Positions 33,196 to 43,591 of a stretch of DNA of 64,000 nucleotides are shown here, piece after piece. The stretch lies in contig NZ_JASDDG010000008.1 of NCBI RefSeq assembly GCF_030407495.1, positions 47,182 through 111,181 of the forward strand, written 5' to 3'. Every line of letters starts with the position of its first letter. Position 1 is the first letter of the stretch. Source of the DNA: Arthrobacter sp. APC 3897 (GTDB taxonomy: Bacteria > Actinomycetota > Actinomycetes > Actinomycetales > Micrococcaceae). The position numbers and the translations under genes were made by a program. Under the pieces are notes generated by a model. It had not been told where the DNA came from, made no database searches, and worked only from the letters and a program-made list of their open reading frames with translations.

Positions 33196-34107
33196 TCAGC
33201 TCACGCCGTCGTCGCAGGTTGCCCGGCCCGCTGCCATGGACGCCCAGCGCGCCATGGACGCCCAGCGCGCCATGAAGGCACCGCCGGCGTCTTCATGGAT
33301 CAGGTCACCGGCGGTGAGCACCGGATACGGCTTGGCCGGAACGCCGTCGGCCGGGCGAACGTCCACGTGGGCCACGTCGTAGCCCAGGGCATGCAGCTCA
33401 TCTGCCATGGCGTAGTCCGTGCGGGAATCCCCGACGGTGCGCCAGATGCGCGGAATGTCCGTGCCGGCAGCCTCCAGCAGCGAGAGGGCGCGGCGCGCGC
33501 CGAGGTCCTTGCCGACCCCCAGCGCTTCAATATCGGTGGAAATGATCGTGGGATCGATGCGGTAATCAACGGAATCGTCACTGTCGGGAACGTGGTGCTC
33601 CAGCCGGCACACACCGAGGTCGAACTTCTCCATCAGCGCCAGCGCATCAGCGTCGAACCGCTGCTGCTCGGCCAGATAGTCGGCGTTGGCCACGTCCACG
33701 TGCTGCTCCACGGACACCATGGCCCGTTTAGTTTCGTCGTAGAACATGTGTCCGCTGTACTTGTCGCCCACCAGTTGCCGGACGGCGTCGGCATAGCTTT
33801 CCGGCAGGGCCAGTGCGGAATCCACCTGCGGCTCACCGGGGCCGGAACCGGTGAAGGAGAACCAGACAGCACCCTTTTCGCAGACGGCATGCACGGTGGT
33901 GTCCGCCGGAAGGCCCGCGGCGATCATGGGGGCCATGACCTGCTCGCGGATGAAGGCATCGGACCGGCCGGTGTTGAAGATGACAGGCCAGCCGGCGGCC
34001 GCCAGCGCCACGAGGTCCGCAATGATCCCGGCGGGCACGGACCGGCTCACCGGGCTGGCCACCGGGCCGTCGACGTCAAGCAGGAGTCCGTATCGGGAGA
34101 AAGTCAC
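33196..34107 (-). CDS. HAD superfamily hydrolase (Cof/trehalose-phosphatase-like)
   Basis: A 303-aa phosphatase. Motif I LLLDVDGPVAS gives Asp11 and Asp13; motif II is the NTGR strand (VIFNTGRSDAF); motif III/IV is TVGDSRTDYAMADEL near residue 245. The cap lies between about 90 and 200 (GDKYSGHMFYDETKRAMVSV). This resembles HAD-IIB sugar phosphatases; the substrate is unknown. The GTG at 34107 is chosen because an AATACT -10-like box lies six bases upstream (leaderless); a frame open to 34221 is not supported. The C-terminus carries a duplicated MARWAS unit. Confidence 0.85.
   Translation of the reverse strand: MTFSRYGLLLDVDGPVASPVSRSVPAGIIADLVALAAAGWPVIFNTGRSDAFIREQVMAPMIAAGLPADTTVHAVCEKGAVWFSFTGSGPGEPQVDSALALPESYADAVRQLVGDKYSGHMFYDETKRAMVSVEQHVDVANADYLAEQQRFDADALALMEKFDLGVCRLEHHVPDSDDSVDYRIDPTIISTDIEALGVGKDLGARRALSLLEAAGTDIPRIWRTVGDSRTDYAMADELHALGYDVAHVDVRPADGVPAKPYPVLTAGDLIHEDAGGAFMARWASMARWASMAAGRATCDDGVS
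33234..33269. repeat. 18-bp tandem repeat in the HAD gene 3' end
   Basis: Two perfect copies of CCATGGACGCCCAGCGCG (33234-33251, 33252-33269) followed by a partial third. Being 18 bp, the unit keeps frame and repeats MARWAS in the protein tail, which is probably dispensable. Confidence 0.85.
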
Positions 34108-34293
34108 CGTGCCAGTATTCCACCGGGACTTCGGTCCCGGAAAACTGTCTGCGGCACGGGGTGCAGCGTATTTGTACTGGTGAGAGGCCGGATCCCCGGA
34201 ACGGTGCCGATCAGAGGCCATAATGTAACCGAATGCAAACGCCCCGCCGGGTGCGCTGTTTCAAAGAATGCAGATCTTCTTTAGTCTGTATGA

Positions 34294-34593
34294 GTGATCT
34301 TCAAAGCTGTTGGCGACGGACGCCCTTACCCTGACCATGGATACGTAACACCCAAGGACTGGGCAGCGGTGCCTCCCCGGCAGGTTCGTCTCGACGAGCT
34401 CGTCACCACCAAGAGCACCCTTGACCTTGGCGCCCTGCTGGCGGAGGATTCCACCTTCTTCGGAGATTTGTTTCCGCACGTTGTGCAATGGAGGGACACC
34501 ATGTATTTGGAAGACGGACTTCACCGGGCGGTGCGAACCGCCCTGCACCAGCGGACCATCCTGCATGCACGCGTCCTGGTGATCGATGACTGA
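34294..34593 (+). CDS. Conserved small protein of unknown function (99 aa)
   Basis: A 99-aa soluble protein starting GTG (MIFKAVGDGRPYPDHG) and ending RTILHARVLVIDD. The central LAEDSTFFGDLFPHVVQWRD and the motif YLEDGLHRAVRTALHQR recall the DGHHR pocket of ParB/Srx-like folds, but this resemblance is by eye only. I recall relatives being labelled VapB-type antitoxins by automated pipelines; no PIN-domain toxin is adjacent. The end overlaps the LytR_C-domain gene by 8 bp, so the two are coexpressed, which hints at an envelope-related role (inference). Confidence 0.78.
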   Translation: MIFKAVGDGRPYPDHGYVTPKDWAAVPPRQVRLDELVTTKSTLDLGALLAEDSTFFGDLFPHVVQWRDTMYLEDGLHRAVRTALHQRTILHARVLVIDD

Positions 34594-35269
34594 CAGGCCC
34601 TCCGGTGCACAGCACCGGAACAGGGCAGCCAAGAGTGATCCCACCGAGTGGCACGGGCACCGAATTGTCACCGAGGATGATCTCGGGGCAGTGTTCGACG
34701 CGGAGGCTAATGAAGCGGCAAGAGTGCGGCTGGCGCGCCGCCGGCAGCTGCGGCACCGGATTGTCATAGGCCTGCTTCTGGCGGTGCTGCTGGCTGCGGC
34801 ACTTTTTGCCGTAGCTGTGCTGCGTGGCTGGGTTGTTCTCTCCGAACCCCCGGCAAAGCCGGTGGCCTCATCGGAATGCCCCGCGGGACCGTTCATCTCT
34901 CAGCCTCCGGACACCATCACGGTCAACGTCTACAACACGACGCCGACGGCGGGGCTGGCCGGCCAGGTCTCCGAAGCGCTTGCCCAGCGGGGCTTCCAAC
35001 AGGGAACGGTTGGCAACAGCTCGGTCAACCGCGAAGGCATGACCGCCATCATCATTTCCGGGCCCGAAGGGGAGGCCGCCGCGTTCACGCTGCAGCAGCA
35101 GATTCCCGAAACACAATACGTTCAGGATGATCGGGCCGGCGCCACGGTGGACGTGGTCCTGGGATCGGGATACGCGGCGCTGGTGCCCGCGGAGAAGGTT
35201 TCGGCTGCAGTCGCCGGACCCATGAGCTGTCCGTGGATGTCGGAGACGCCGTCACCCCCGGCAGGCTAG
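34586..35269 (+). CDS. LytR C-terminal domain membrane protein
   Basis: A 227-aa protein: charged N-terminal region with EWHGHRIVTEDDLG (about 21-34), one transmembrane helix at about 59-84 (VIGLLLAVLLAAALFAVAVL), and an extracellular LytR_C domain at about 108-200 (TITVNVYNTTPTAGLAGQVS, RGFQQGTVGN, VDVVLGSGY). LytR_C domains often follow LCP phosphotransferases that attach glycopolymers to peptidoglycan; here the domain stands alone. It overlaps the upstream small gene by 8 bp and is followed by another membrane-protein gene. Confidence 0.87.
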   Translation: MTDRPSGAQHRNRAAKSDPTEWHGHRIVTEDDLGAVFDAEANEAARVRLARRRQLRHRIVIGLLLAVLLAAALFAVAVLRGWVVLSEPPAKPVASSECPAGPFISQPPDTITVNVYNTTPTAGLAGQVSEALAQRGFQQGTVGNSSVNREGMTAIIISGPEGEAAAFTLQQQIPETQYVQDDRAGATVDVVLGSGYAALVPAEKVSAAVAGPMSCPWMSETPSPPAG

Positions 35270-35271
35270 CG

Positions 35272-35700
35272 GTGAGGCGCACCCCGGAAGAGCGCACGCT
35301 GATCGGACTGGAGTTTGCTACGTCTGCGGCGGCTCTGGGCGGCGGCCTTCTCCTGGCCGTGCGGCCGGACGGCGCGTTCCTTCATGCCGACCCGTCAGTG
35401 CTGCGGCGTACCCCGTTTACCGATTGGAGGCTGCCCGGCCTGCTCCTGGCCGCCGGCTGCGGAGGCGGTTACCTGGTCGCCGGGCTGCTGACGCTGCGGC
35501 GGCACCGGGCCGCGCCTCTGGTGTCCGCTGCCGCCGGAGCCGCGCTGATCGGGCTGGAAGCGTGGGAAATCGCCTGTATAGAGTTCCAGCCGCTGGAGGC
35601 GGTGTTCGCGGGGGTGGGAGCCGCCGTCGTCGTACTGGCGCTCCGCACCCGTCCTGTTTCCGAAGCTCAGGGCGGGTCCGGAGCCGTACGTTCCGCCTAG
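35272..35700 (+). CDS. Small multi-pass membrane protein of unknown function
   Basis: A 142-aa protein with about four hydrophobic segments ([75 protein letters not shown]). GTG at 35272 directly after the LytR_C gene stop is the likely start; an ATG at 35233 would overlap it by 37 bp. Its TAG stop and that of the convergent permease share the palindrome CTAG (35697-35700), leaving no terminator space. Function unknown. Confidence 0.68.
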   Translation: MRRTPEERTLIGLEFATSAAALGGGLLLAVRPDGAFLHADPSVLRRTPFTDWRLPGLLLAAGCGGGYLVAGLLTLRRHRAAPLVSAAAGAALIGLEAWEIACIEFQPLEAVFAGVGAAVVVLALRTRPVSEAQGGSGAVRSA

Positions 35701-37166
35701 CTGCCGGCGGTTCGGCTGCCGGGGGACGCGGCGGTCACCGACGGGTGCGCATCCGATCCGGTCCGGGGATCGGGAGTTTCGTCGGCCAGATCGGCGCGCA
35801 CCCGTCCGTCGCCGCGCACCCACAGGCGGTACGCCGCGAAGAGCAGCGCAATCCAGACAGCGCCCACGATGAGGGCCACCCGGGTGCCCGGCATAACGCC
35901 CAGCAGCACCACAATGAACACCATGAACGCCAGCGCCGCGTAGGAGGCCACCGGCCAGAACGGCACACCGAACTCCGAGGCCGGCAGGTTGCGGCGGGCA
36001 ATGTCGCGCTTCATGGCAATGTGCGAGAGCAGGATCATCAGCCACACCCACACGGTGGCGAAGGTGGCGATGGAAGCGATGATGGTGAACAGCGACTCGG
36101 GCAGCAGGGCGTTGAGCACGACGCCGGCCAGCAGCACCCCCGCCATGGTGGCCACGGTCATCCACGGCACGCCGTTGCGGGAGACTTTCGCGAACGACGC
36201 CGGTGCCTGACCCTGACGGGCCAGTCCGTACATCATCCGGCCGGCACCGAAGATGTCGGCGTTGATGGCGGACAGCGCGGCGGTGATGACCACGGCGTTG
36301 AGGATGTGCGCCGCGGCGGTGATGCCGAGCGAATCAAAGATCTGCACAAAGGGGCTGGTGGAGCCGTCAATGTCCTGCCACGGGAAGATCATCATCAGCA
36401 CGGCCAGGGTGCAGACGTAGAACAGCAGGATGCGGAACGGCACGGTGTTCACAGCGGCGGGGATGGCCTTCTTCGGGTTCTCCGCCTCGCCGGCGGTGAT
36501 GCCGATGGTTTCGATGCCGCCGAAGGCAAACATCACAATGGAGAAGGACGCCAGCAGGCCCCAGAAACCGTTGGCGAAGAAGCCGCCGGAGCCCAGGAGG
36601 GTGTCCACGCCGGGGTTGGCGCCGTCGTCGAGCCCGAAACCGAACACGATGATCGCGGCGCCGCCCACAATCATGGCGATGATGGCGGAAACCTTGAGGA
36701 TGGAGAGCCAGAACTCGGTTTCGCCGAACACCTTGACCCGCATCAGGTTCAGCGCCGCGATCAGCAGCACCACGGCCAGGATCCAGATCCAGCGCGGCAC
36801 ATCCGGGAACCAGAAGCCCATGTAAATGCCAAAGGCTGTGACGTCGGCAATGGCCACCACCGCCATTTCGAACGCGAAGGTCCAGCCGGTGATGAAGCCG
36901 GCAAACGGCCCCAGGTAGCGGCTCGCGTAATCGCCGAATGAGCCGGAGACCGGGTGCCGCACCGCCATCTCGCCGAGCGCCCGCATGACCAGGAACACAG
37001 CCGCGCCGCCGATCATGTAAGCCAGCAGGACTGCCGGCCCCGCGGACTGGATGGCGGACGCCGAACCGTAAAACAGTCCGGTGCCGATGGCCGAGCCGAG
37101 CGCCATAAAGCGGATGTGCCGGACATTCAGGCCGCGGGCCAGTGCCTGGGTAAAGGAGGACTTCAA
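35697..37166 (-). CDS. Amino-acid permease, AAT family of the APC superfamily
   Basis: A 489-aa transporter with 12 predicted helices. Diagnostic blocks: [20 protein letters not shown] with GTGLFYGSA after it, [38 protein letters not shown], and [13 protein letters not shown]. The family takes up amino acids such as proline, GABA or aromatic amino acids by proton symport. I choose TTG at 37166, with AAGGTG about eight bases upstream, instead of an ATG at 37235, because the longer form would read through a perfect 11-bp inverted repeat and add a non-family N-terminus. The C-terminal tail is polar. Confidence 0.9.
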   Translation of the reverse strand: MKSSFTQALARGLNVRHIRFMALGSAIGTGLFYGSASAIQSAGPAVLLAYMIGGAAVFLVMRALGEMAVRHPVSGSFGDYASRYLGPFAGFITGWTFAFEMAVVAIADVTAFGIYMGFWFPDVPRWIWILAVVLLIAALNLMRVKVFGETEFWLSILKVSAIIAMIVGGAAIIVFGFGLDDGANPGVDTLLGSGGFFANGFWGLLASFSIVMFAFGGIETIGITAGEAENPKKAIPAAVNTVPFRILLFYVCTLAVLMMIFPWQDIDGSTSPFVQIFDSLGITAAAHILNAVVITAALSAINADIFGAGRMMYGLARQGQAPASFAKVSRNGVPWMTVATMAGVLLAGVVLNALLPESLFTIIASIATFATVWVWLMILLSHIAMKRDIARRNLPASEFGVPFWPVASYAALAFMVFIVVLLGVMPGTRVALIVGAVWIALLFAAYRLWVRGDGRVRADLADETPDPRTGSDAHPSVTAASPGSRTAGS

Positions 37167-37192
37167 AGAGAACGCACCTTGGAAATTGGGGG

Positions 37193-37218
37193 GGGTAGGC
37201 CGAATAGTCGGCCTACCC
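37193..37218. other. Perfect 11-bp inverted repeat between dsbA-like and permease genes
   Basis: GGGTAGGCCGA (37193-37203) and TCGGCCTACCC (37208-37218) around a 4-base loop. It lies 31 bp after the stop of the minus-strand DsbA-like gene and about 27 bp before the permease start. No U-tract follows on the minus strand, so it may be a weak terminator, a stabilising hairpin or an operator. Confidence 0.6.
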
Positions 37219-37248
37219 ATATTACGCCCGTCCATCCCAAGGGCCGTG

Positions 37249-37962
37249 CTAGCAGCCGTCCGGGCCGCAGGCCGGGCCGTCTGCGGATGCAGATGCCGGC
37301 GTGAGGTTCACCAGCGGATGGGATTCCATCCACGCCTGTTCCAGGGCCGAGGAGAACAGCTCCACGGGCTGGGCGCCGGAGATCCCGTACTTTTGATCCA
37401 GAACGAAGAACGGCACGCCGCTGACTCCCAGGGACCGTGCCTGCGCAATGTCGGCGTTCACGGCGTCGGCGTACTCATCAGTGGCCAGCATGGAGCGGAC
37501 CCGTTCCGGGTCAACGCCCGCAGCGGCACCGATCCCGGCCAGCACCTCGGCTGAGCCGATGTCCTGCCCCTTCTCGAAGTGAGCTGACAGCAGCGCCTCC
37601 TTGACGGCGTCGGCTGCCTGGGCCCCGCCCTCGGCCCGGGCCAGATGGATCAGGCGGTGCGCGGAGAAGCTGTTGGCCACCACCAGGGAGTCGAAATCAT
37701 AGTCCAGGCCCTCGCCGGCGGCCTGCGCGGTCACCTGCTCCAGCATGCCGGCCAGCTGCACCGGATCGATGCCCTTGCGTTCGCTGAGGTACTGGACCTC
37801 GGTGCCGTCATAGTGCTCCGGCAGGGAAGGGTCGAGCTGGTAGCTGCGCCAGGTCACCTCCACCTCATTGCGGTGCGGGAAGGCTGCCAGTGCCGCCTCG
37901 AAACGGCGCTTGCCGATGTAGCACCACGGGCAGGCAATGTCGGACCAAATATCAATCTTCAT
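37249..37962 (-). CDS. DsbA family (FrnE-like) oxidoreductase
   Basis: A 237-aa cytoplasmic thioredoxin-fold protein with active site CPWC at residues 12-15 ([16 protein letters not shown]) and the helical insert typical of FrnE/polyketide-type DsbA proteins. The cis-Pro loop is [21 protein letters not shown]-terminal Cys pair (CGPDGC) is also present, as in FrnE of Deinococcus where an extra CX4C motif contributes. It likely isomerises or reduces disulfides or conjugates small molecules; no signal peptide. ATG at 37962 precedes the conserved core. Confidence 0.9.
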   Translation of the reverse strand: MKIDIWSDIACPWCYIGKRRFEAALAAFPHRNEVEVTWRSYQLDPSLPEHYDGTEVQYLSERKGIDPVQLAGMLEQVTAQAAGEGLDYDFDSLVVANSFSAHRLIHLARAEGGAQAADAVKEALLSAHFEKGQDIGSAEVLAGIGAAAGVDPERVRSMLATDEYADAVNADIAQARSLGVSGVPFFVLDQKYGISGAQPVELFSSALEQAWMESHPLVNLTPASASADGPACGPDGC

Positions 37963-38048
37963 ATCCTCTGCAACGCAGAAAGGGCCGGGAGCCATTCCCG
38001 CAGCGTCAGCAACACTGCGAAAACGGTTCCCGACCCCTCTTCCGCGGG

Positions 38049-39680
<1,632 letters not shown>

Positions 39681-39717
39681 GGCGTGTCTCCTTGAGGTGA
39701 TTCAAAGCTGCGGGGGT

Positions 39718-39761
39718 GACGCGGCGGGGGTGCGGAAAGATTCCGTCACCCCCGCCGCGTC
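39718..39761. other. Strong intergenic hairpin between aceA and aceB
   Basis: GACGCGGCGGGGGTG (39718-39732) pairs perfectly with CACCCCCGCCGCGTC (39747-39761), and the pairing continues inside as CGGAA/TTCCG after a one-base bulge, leaving a 3-base loop. It has no T-tract on either side. It may partly terminate transcription or protect the 3' end of aceA mRNA, making aceA more abundant than aceB (inference). Confidence 0.8.
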
Positions 39762-39780
39762 CGGCTTCTGAGCGCCGGGG

Positions 39781-41079
39781 TTAGTGGAACTGGGAGGACT
39801 CCGTGGAACCGGCCAGGGCCAGGGTGCTTCCGGTCGGGTTCAGCGCGGTGGCAATGGCATCGAAGTATCCGGTGCCGACCTCGCGCTGGTGCTTGGTGGC
39901 GGTGTAGCCGCGGGATTCGGAAGCGAATTCCTTTTCCTGCAGCTCCACGTAGGCGCTCATGCCGTTGCGGGCGTATCCGTGGGCCAGATCGAACATGGAG
40001 TAGTTCAGTGCGTGGAACCCGGCCAGGGTAATGAACTGGAACTTGAAGCCCATGGCACCGAGTTCACGCTGGAACCGGGCGATGGTGTCATCATCCAGGT
40101 GCTTCTTCCAATTGAAGGACGGGGAGCAGTTGTACGCGAGCATCTGGTCAGGGAACTCGGAACGGACGGACTCCGCGAACTTGCGGGCCAGCTCCAGGTC
40201 CGGGGTTCCGGTTTCCATCCAGATGAGGTCCGAGTACGGGGCGTAGGCCTTGGCCCGGGCGATGCAGGGTTCAATGCCGTTGCGTACCTTGTAGAAACCT
40301 TCGGAGGTACGCTCGCCGGTGATGAACTCCTGGTCACGCTCGTCCACATCGGACGTGATGAGCGTTGCTGCTTCCGCATCGGTGCGGGCAATGACGACGG
40401 TGGGCGTGCCCGCAACGTCTGCTGCCAGCCGGGCAGCGTTCAGGGTGCGGATGTGCTGGCCGGTGGGGATCAGGACCTTGCCGCCGAGGTGGCCGCACTT
40501 CTTCTCCGAGGCGAGCTGGTCTTCCCAGTGAACACCTGCTGCGCCCGCCTGGATCATGGACTTCATCAGCTCGTAGGCGTTCAGCGGGCCGCCAAAGCCG
40601 GCTTCGGCGTCGGCCACGATGGGGACCATGTAGTCCTCCACGCTCTGGATGCCTTCGGCGAACTCAATCTGATCGGCACGCAGCAGGGCGTTGTTGATGC
40701 GGCGGACCACGGTGGGAACCGAGTTTGCCGGGTAGAGGGACTGGTCCGGGTAGGTGTGGCCGGAATTGTTGGCGTCGGCTGCCACCTGCCAGCCGGAGAG
40801 GTAGATGGCCTTGAGGCCGGCCTTGACCTGCTGCACGGCCTGGTTGCCGGTCAGGGCGCCCAGAGCGTTGGTATAACCCTCGTCGCCGGCGTTGCGGAGC
40901 TGGTCCCAGAGCTTCTCAGAACCGCGGCGTGCCAGCGTGTGCTCTTCCTGGACGCGGCCGCGGAGCTTCACGACGTCGTCGGCGGTGTAGTCACGCTCGA
41001 TGCCCGCCCAGCGGGGATCGGTGGCCCATTCCTGGGCAAGCTGCTCGGCGGCGGGTGAAGTGTTCTGTTCCTGGGTCAT
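39781..41079 (-). CDS. aceA: Isocitrate lyase
   Basis: A 432-aa isocitrate lyase splitting isocitrate into succinate and glyoxylate, needed for growth on acetate and fatty acids. The active-site Cys lies in [11 protein letters not shown]; other family blocks are [41 protein letters not shown] and [13 protein letters not shown]. The ATG at 41079 follows AAGGAGA; a frame open to 41148 is not used. It is divergent from a RamB/ScfR-type regulator 144 bp away, which probably controls it according to acetate supply. Confidence 0.98.
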   Translation of the reverse strand: MTQEQNTSPAAEQLAQEWATDPRWAGIERDYTADDVVKLRGRVQEEHTLARRGSEKLWDQLRNAGDEGYTNALGALTGNQAVQQVKAGLKAIYLSGWQVAADANNSGHTYPDQSLYPANSVPTVVRRINNALLRADQIEFAEGIQSVEDYMVPIVADAEAGFGGPLNAYELMKSMIQAGAAGVHWEDQLASEKKCGHLGGKVLIPTGQHIRTLNAARLAADVAGTPTVVIARTDAEAATLITSDVDERDQEFITGERTSEGFYKVRNGIEPCIARAKAYAPYSDLIWMETGTPDLELARKFAESVRSEFPDQMLAYNCSPSFNWKKHLDDDTIARFQRELGAMGFKFQFITLAGFHALNYSMFDLAHGYARNGMSAYVELQEKEFASESRGYTATKHQREVGTGYFDAIATALNPTGSTLALAGSTESSQFH

Positions 41080-41191
41080 AACCAACGTCTCCTTGAGTTT
41101 GCTGCATCTTCGGCCGCTTCGACCGGTGATTTCCTGCTGTGCAACCAACTCTGCGGCAATAACAACCCCCTTTCTAGGGTTTTTCTATGGC

Positions 41192-41207
41192 AAGAAATGA
41201 AGTTCTT
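41192..41207. promoter_or_regulatory. Inverted repeat in aceA/ramB-type control region
   Basis: AAGAA-N6-TTCTT (41192-41207) lies in the 144-bp divergent region, close to the regulator start. It could be the regulator's own binding site. A match to the corynebacterial RamB motif AAAGTTTGCAAA was not seen, so the assignment is tentative. Confidence 0.3.
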
Positions 41208-41223
41208 CGCATATTGTGAATTT

Positions 41224-42723
41224 GTGACCGACACAACATGGAACCGGCCCGCTCCGGCAGCCCGCACATCCGTTCCGGGGTCCGAAGCGGAGCGCACTTT
41301 GGACGTCATCAGCCTGGGCCGGCGCGTTCGGCACCTGCGCAAAGCCAAGGGAATGACGCTCGATGACCTGGGCGCCGCCGTCGGAACCGTAGCCTCCCAG
41401 CTGTCGCTGATTGAAAACGGCAAGCGTGAACCCAAGCTGAGCATGATGCAGGCGCTGGCCGCCGCTCTGGATGTCAGCATCGATTCGCTGCTGGGTGCCG
41501 AGCCTCCGAGCCGGCGGGCTGCACTGGAGATTGAATTGGAGCGGGCCCAGCGCGGACCGCTGTATTCCTCCCTCGGACTGCCGAAAGTGCGGATCGGGTC
41601 GCGCCTGCCGATCGACGTCCTTGAATCCCTGGTAGGGCTGCAGGCGGAGCTTGAGCGCCGGCTCAATGAGCAGGTGGCCACGCCCGAGGAAGCGCGCCGG
41701 GCCAACGGTGAGCTGCGGGCCATGATGCGCGAGCGGAACAACTACTTCCCCGAATATGAGGCGGAGGCGCAGAAGGTGCTGGCTTCGGTGGGACACACCT
41801 CCGGTCCGCTGTCCCAGCACGTCATCGCTGATATTGCCGCGCATCTGGGCTTTAGCCTGCATCACGTGAATGACCTGCCGCACTCCACCAGGTCCGTCAC
41901 GGATCTGAAAAACCGGCGCATCTATCTCACGCAGTCGCAGCGTTCGGACCACGATCCGCGCTCGGTGCTGCTGCAGGCGCTGGGCCACTTTGTGCTCCAG
42001 CACCGGACGCCCAGCAGTTACGGCGAGTTCCTGGGCCAGCGGGTGGCCACCAACTACTTTGCCGCGGCGCTGCTGCTGCCCCAGAAAGCCACCGTGGAAT
42101 TCCTGCAGCGGGCCAAGGCCGCCAAGGAGATTGCCGTGGAGGATATCCGTGATGCGTTCGCCGTGTCCTACGAGACGGCGGCGCACCGGTTCACGAACCT
42201 CGCCACGGAGCATTTGGGCATCCCCACCCACTTCCAGAAGGTCCATGAGAGCGGCATTGTCTACAAGGCCTATGAGAACGACGGCGTGACGTTCCCCGCC
42301 GACCACACCGGCGCCATTGAGGGCCAGCCCATCTGCCGGTACTGGACCTCGCGGGAGGTCTTCTCCGTGCCGGACCAGTTCAGTGCGTTCAATCAGTACA
42401 CCGATACTCCGGCCGGAACCTACTGGTGCACGGCACGGATTGAGCGGGGTTCGGCAGGGAAGTTCTCACTGAGCATTGGAGTGCCCTATCAGCATGTGAA
42501 GTGGTTCCGCGGCCGGGACACCACCGAGCGGTCCAAATCCCGCTGCCCTGACCCGGACTGCTGCCGCACGCCTCCCGGCGAACTGGCATCTCAGTGGTCG
42601 GGGTTTGCCTGGCCCAGCGCCCGGGCCCACTCACACCTGCTGGCGGCGCTGCCGCCGGGAGCGTTCCCCGGGGTGGATGAGACAGAGGTGTATTCGTTCC
42701 TGCAGTCGCACTCCGGAGACTGA
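41224..42723 (+). CDS. RamB/ScfR-type short-chain fatty acyl transcriptional regulator
   Basis: A 499-aa regulator with an XRE helix-turn-helix at about 28-88 (SLGRRVRHLRKAKGMTLDDL, VASQLSLIENGKREPKLSMM), an IrrE-like peptidase-fold region (about 200-310: HVIADIAAHLGFSLHHVNDL, FLGQRVATNYFAAALLLP) and a C-terminal domain with a Cys cluster (SRCPDPDCCRTP). This is the build of RamB, which represses aceA/aceB and acetate genes in Corynebacterium. Divergent from aceA. GTG at 41224 matches the usual N-terminus; an in-frame ATG at 41197 is an alternative and would overlap the inverted repeat. Neither has a good ribosome site. Confidence 0.9.
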   Translation: MTDTTWNRPAPAARTSVPGSEAERTLDVISLGRRVRHLRKAKGMTLDDLGAAVGTVASQLSLIENGKREPKLSMMQALAAALDVSIDSLLGAEPPSRRAALEIELERAQRGPLYSSLGLPKVRIGSRLPIDVLESLVGLQAELERRLNEQVATPEEARRANGELRAMMRERNNYFPEYEAEAQKVLASVGHTSGPLSQHVIADIAAHLGFSLHHVNDLPHSTRSVTDLKNRRIYLTQSQRSDHDPRSVLLQALGHFVLQHRTPSSYGEFLGQRVATNYFAAALLLPQKATVEFLQRAKAAKEIAVEDIRDAFAVSYETAAHRFTNLATEHLGIPTHFQKVHESGIVYKAYENDGVTFPADHTGAIEGQPICRYWTSREVFSVPDQFSAFNQYTDTPAGTYWCTARIERGSAGKFSLSIGVPYQHVKWFRGRDTTERSKSRCPDPDCCRTPPGELASQWSGFAWPSARAHSHLLAALPPGAFPGVDETEVYSFLQSHSGD

Positions 42724-42744
42724 TCGCCGGCCACCGCCCCGGAA

Positions 42745-43521
42745 TTACGACGACGAAGGCAGCGTGAGGATCTCGGCTCCGTCATCCGTAATGATGATGG
42801 TGTGTTCGCTGTGCGCGCTGCGGGCGCCGGTGGCACTTCGAAGCGTCCAGCCGTCGGCATCGAAGGTGAGCTGGGCTGTGTCGGCCATGATCCAGGGTTC
42901 CAACGCCAGCATCAGTCCCGGCCTGAGCGTGTAACCGCGTCCCGGCCTGCCGGTGTTGGGGACATGCGGGTCCTGGTGCATGGTTGAGCCGATGCCGTGG
43001 CCGCCGAACTCGGTATTCACCTGGTACCCGGCCTTCATCAGCACCGTTCCAATGGCATACGAGATGTCGCCGATGCGTGCTCCCGGTCCGGCGGCGGCAA
43101 TCCCGGCAGCCAGCGCGCGCTCGGTGGCGGTAATCAGCTCAACGCTCTGCGCCGGCCTGGTATCTCCCACGATAAAGCTGATGGCGGAGTCGCCGGCAAT
43201 TCCGGCCTTGCTGACTGCCAGATCCAGGCTCAGCAGATCACCGTCCTGAAGGTCGTAATCGTGCGGCAGGCCGTGCAGCACCGCATCGTTGACGCCCGTG
43301 CAGATGTAATGCCCAAAGGGTCCGCGGCCAAAGGACGGGGCATAGTCCACGTAGCAGGATTCTGCACCGGCGTCCCGGATCATCCGGGCAGTCCACCGGT
43401 CGATGTCCAGCAGGTTGGTGCCCACGGCGGTCCGCTCTTTCAGGGTCTGCAGGATGTCTGCGACCAGCCGGCCGGTAACACGTGCCTTTGCTGTTTCGGC
43501 CGGGGTCAGGATCTCGATCAT
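42745..43521 (-). CDS. map: Methionine aminopeptidase, type I
   Basis: A 258-aa enzyme removing N-terminal Met. Five metal ligands are visible: Asp in LLSLDLAVSK and AGIAGDSAISF, His in GGHGIGSTMHQDPHV, Glu in LMLALEPWI and Glu in SAHSEHTIIITDDG. SYVDYAPSFGRGPFGHYICTGVND holds the substrate His. It lacks the N-terminal zinc-finger/SH3 extension of some actinobacterial MAPs. It stands outside a ribosomal-protein operon, so it may be a second copy alongside the usual adk-map gene (inference). Confidence 0.94.
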   Translation of the reverse strand: MIEILTPAETAKARVTGRLVADILQTLKERTAVGTNLLDIDRWTARMIRDAGAESCYVDYAPSFGRGPFGHYICTGVNDAVLHGLPHDYDLQDGDLLSLDLAVSKAGIAGDSAISFIVGDTRPAQSVELITATERALAAGIAAAGPGARIGDISYAIGTVLMKAGYQVNTEFGGHGIGSTMHQDPHVPNTGRPGRGYTLRPGLMLALEPWIMADTAQLTFDADGWTLRSATGARSAHSEHTIIITDDGAEILTLPSSS

Positions 43522-43579
43522 GTTGCGCCTTTCTTGGGCGGTGGAAATTTGCGTCTGTTCTGCAGTCTCGCAGACCGTC

Positions 43580-43585
43580 TAGGGT
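43580..43585 (+). promoter_or_regulatory. -10 box for leaderless glycosylase mRNA
   Basis: TAGGGT, six bases before the ATG at 43592, again without a ribosome site; predicts a leaderless message. Confidence 0.5.
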
Positions 43586-43591
43586 GTAGGC

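Noticed and set aside
41080..41223. Corynebacterial RamB box in the aceA control region
   Set aside because: I looked for AAAGTTTGCAAA-like sequence on both strands and found no good match; only a weaker AAGAA-N6-TTCTT inverted repeat.
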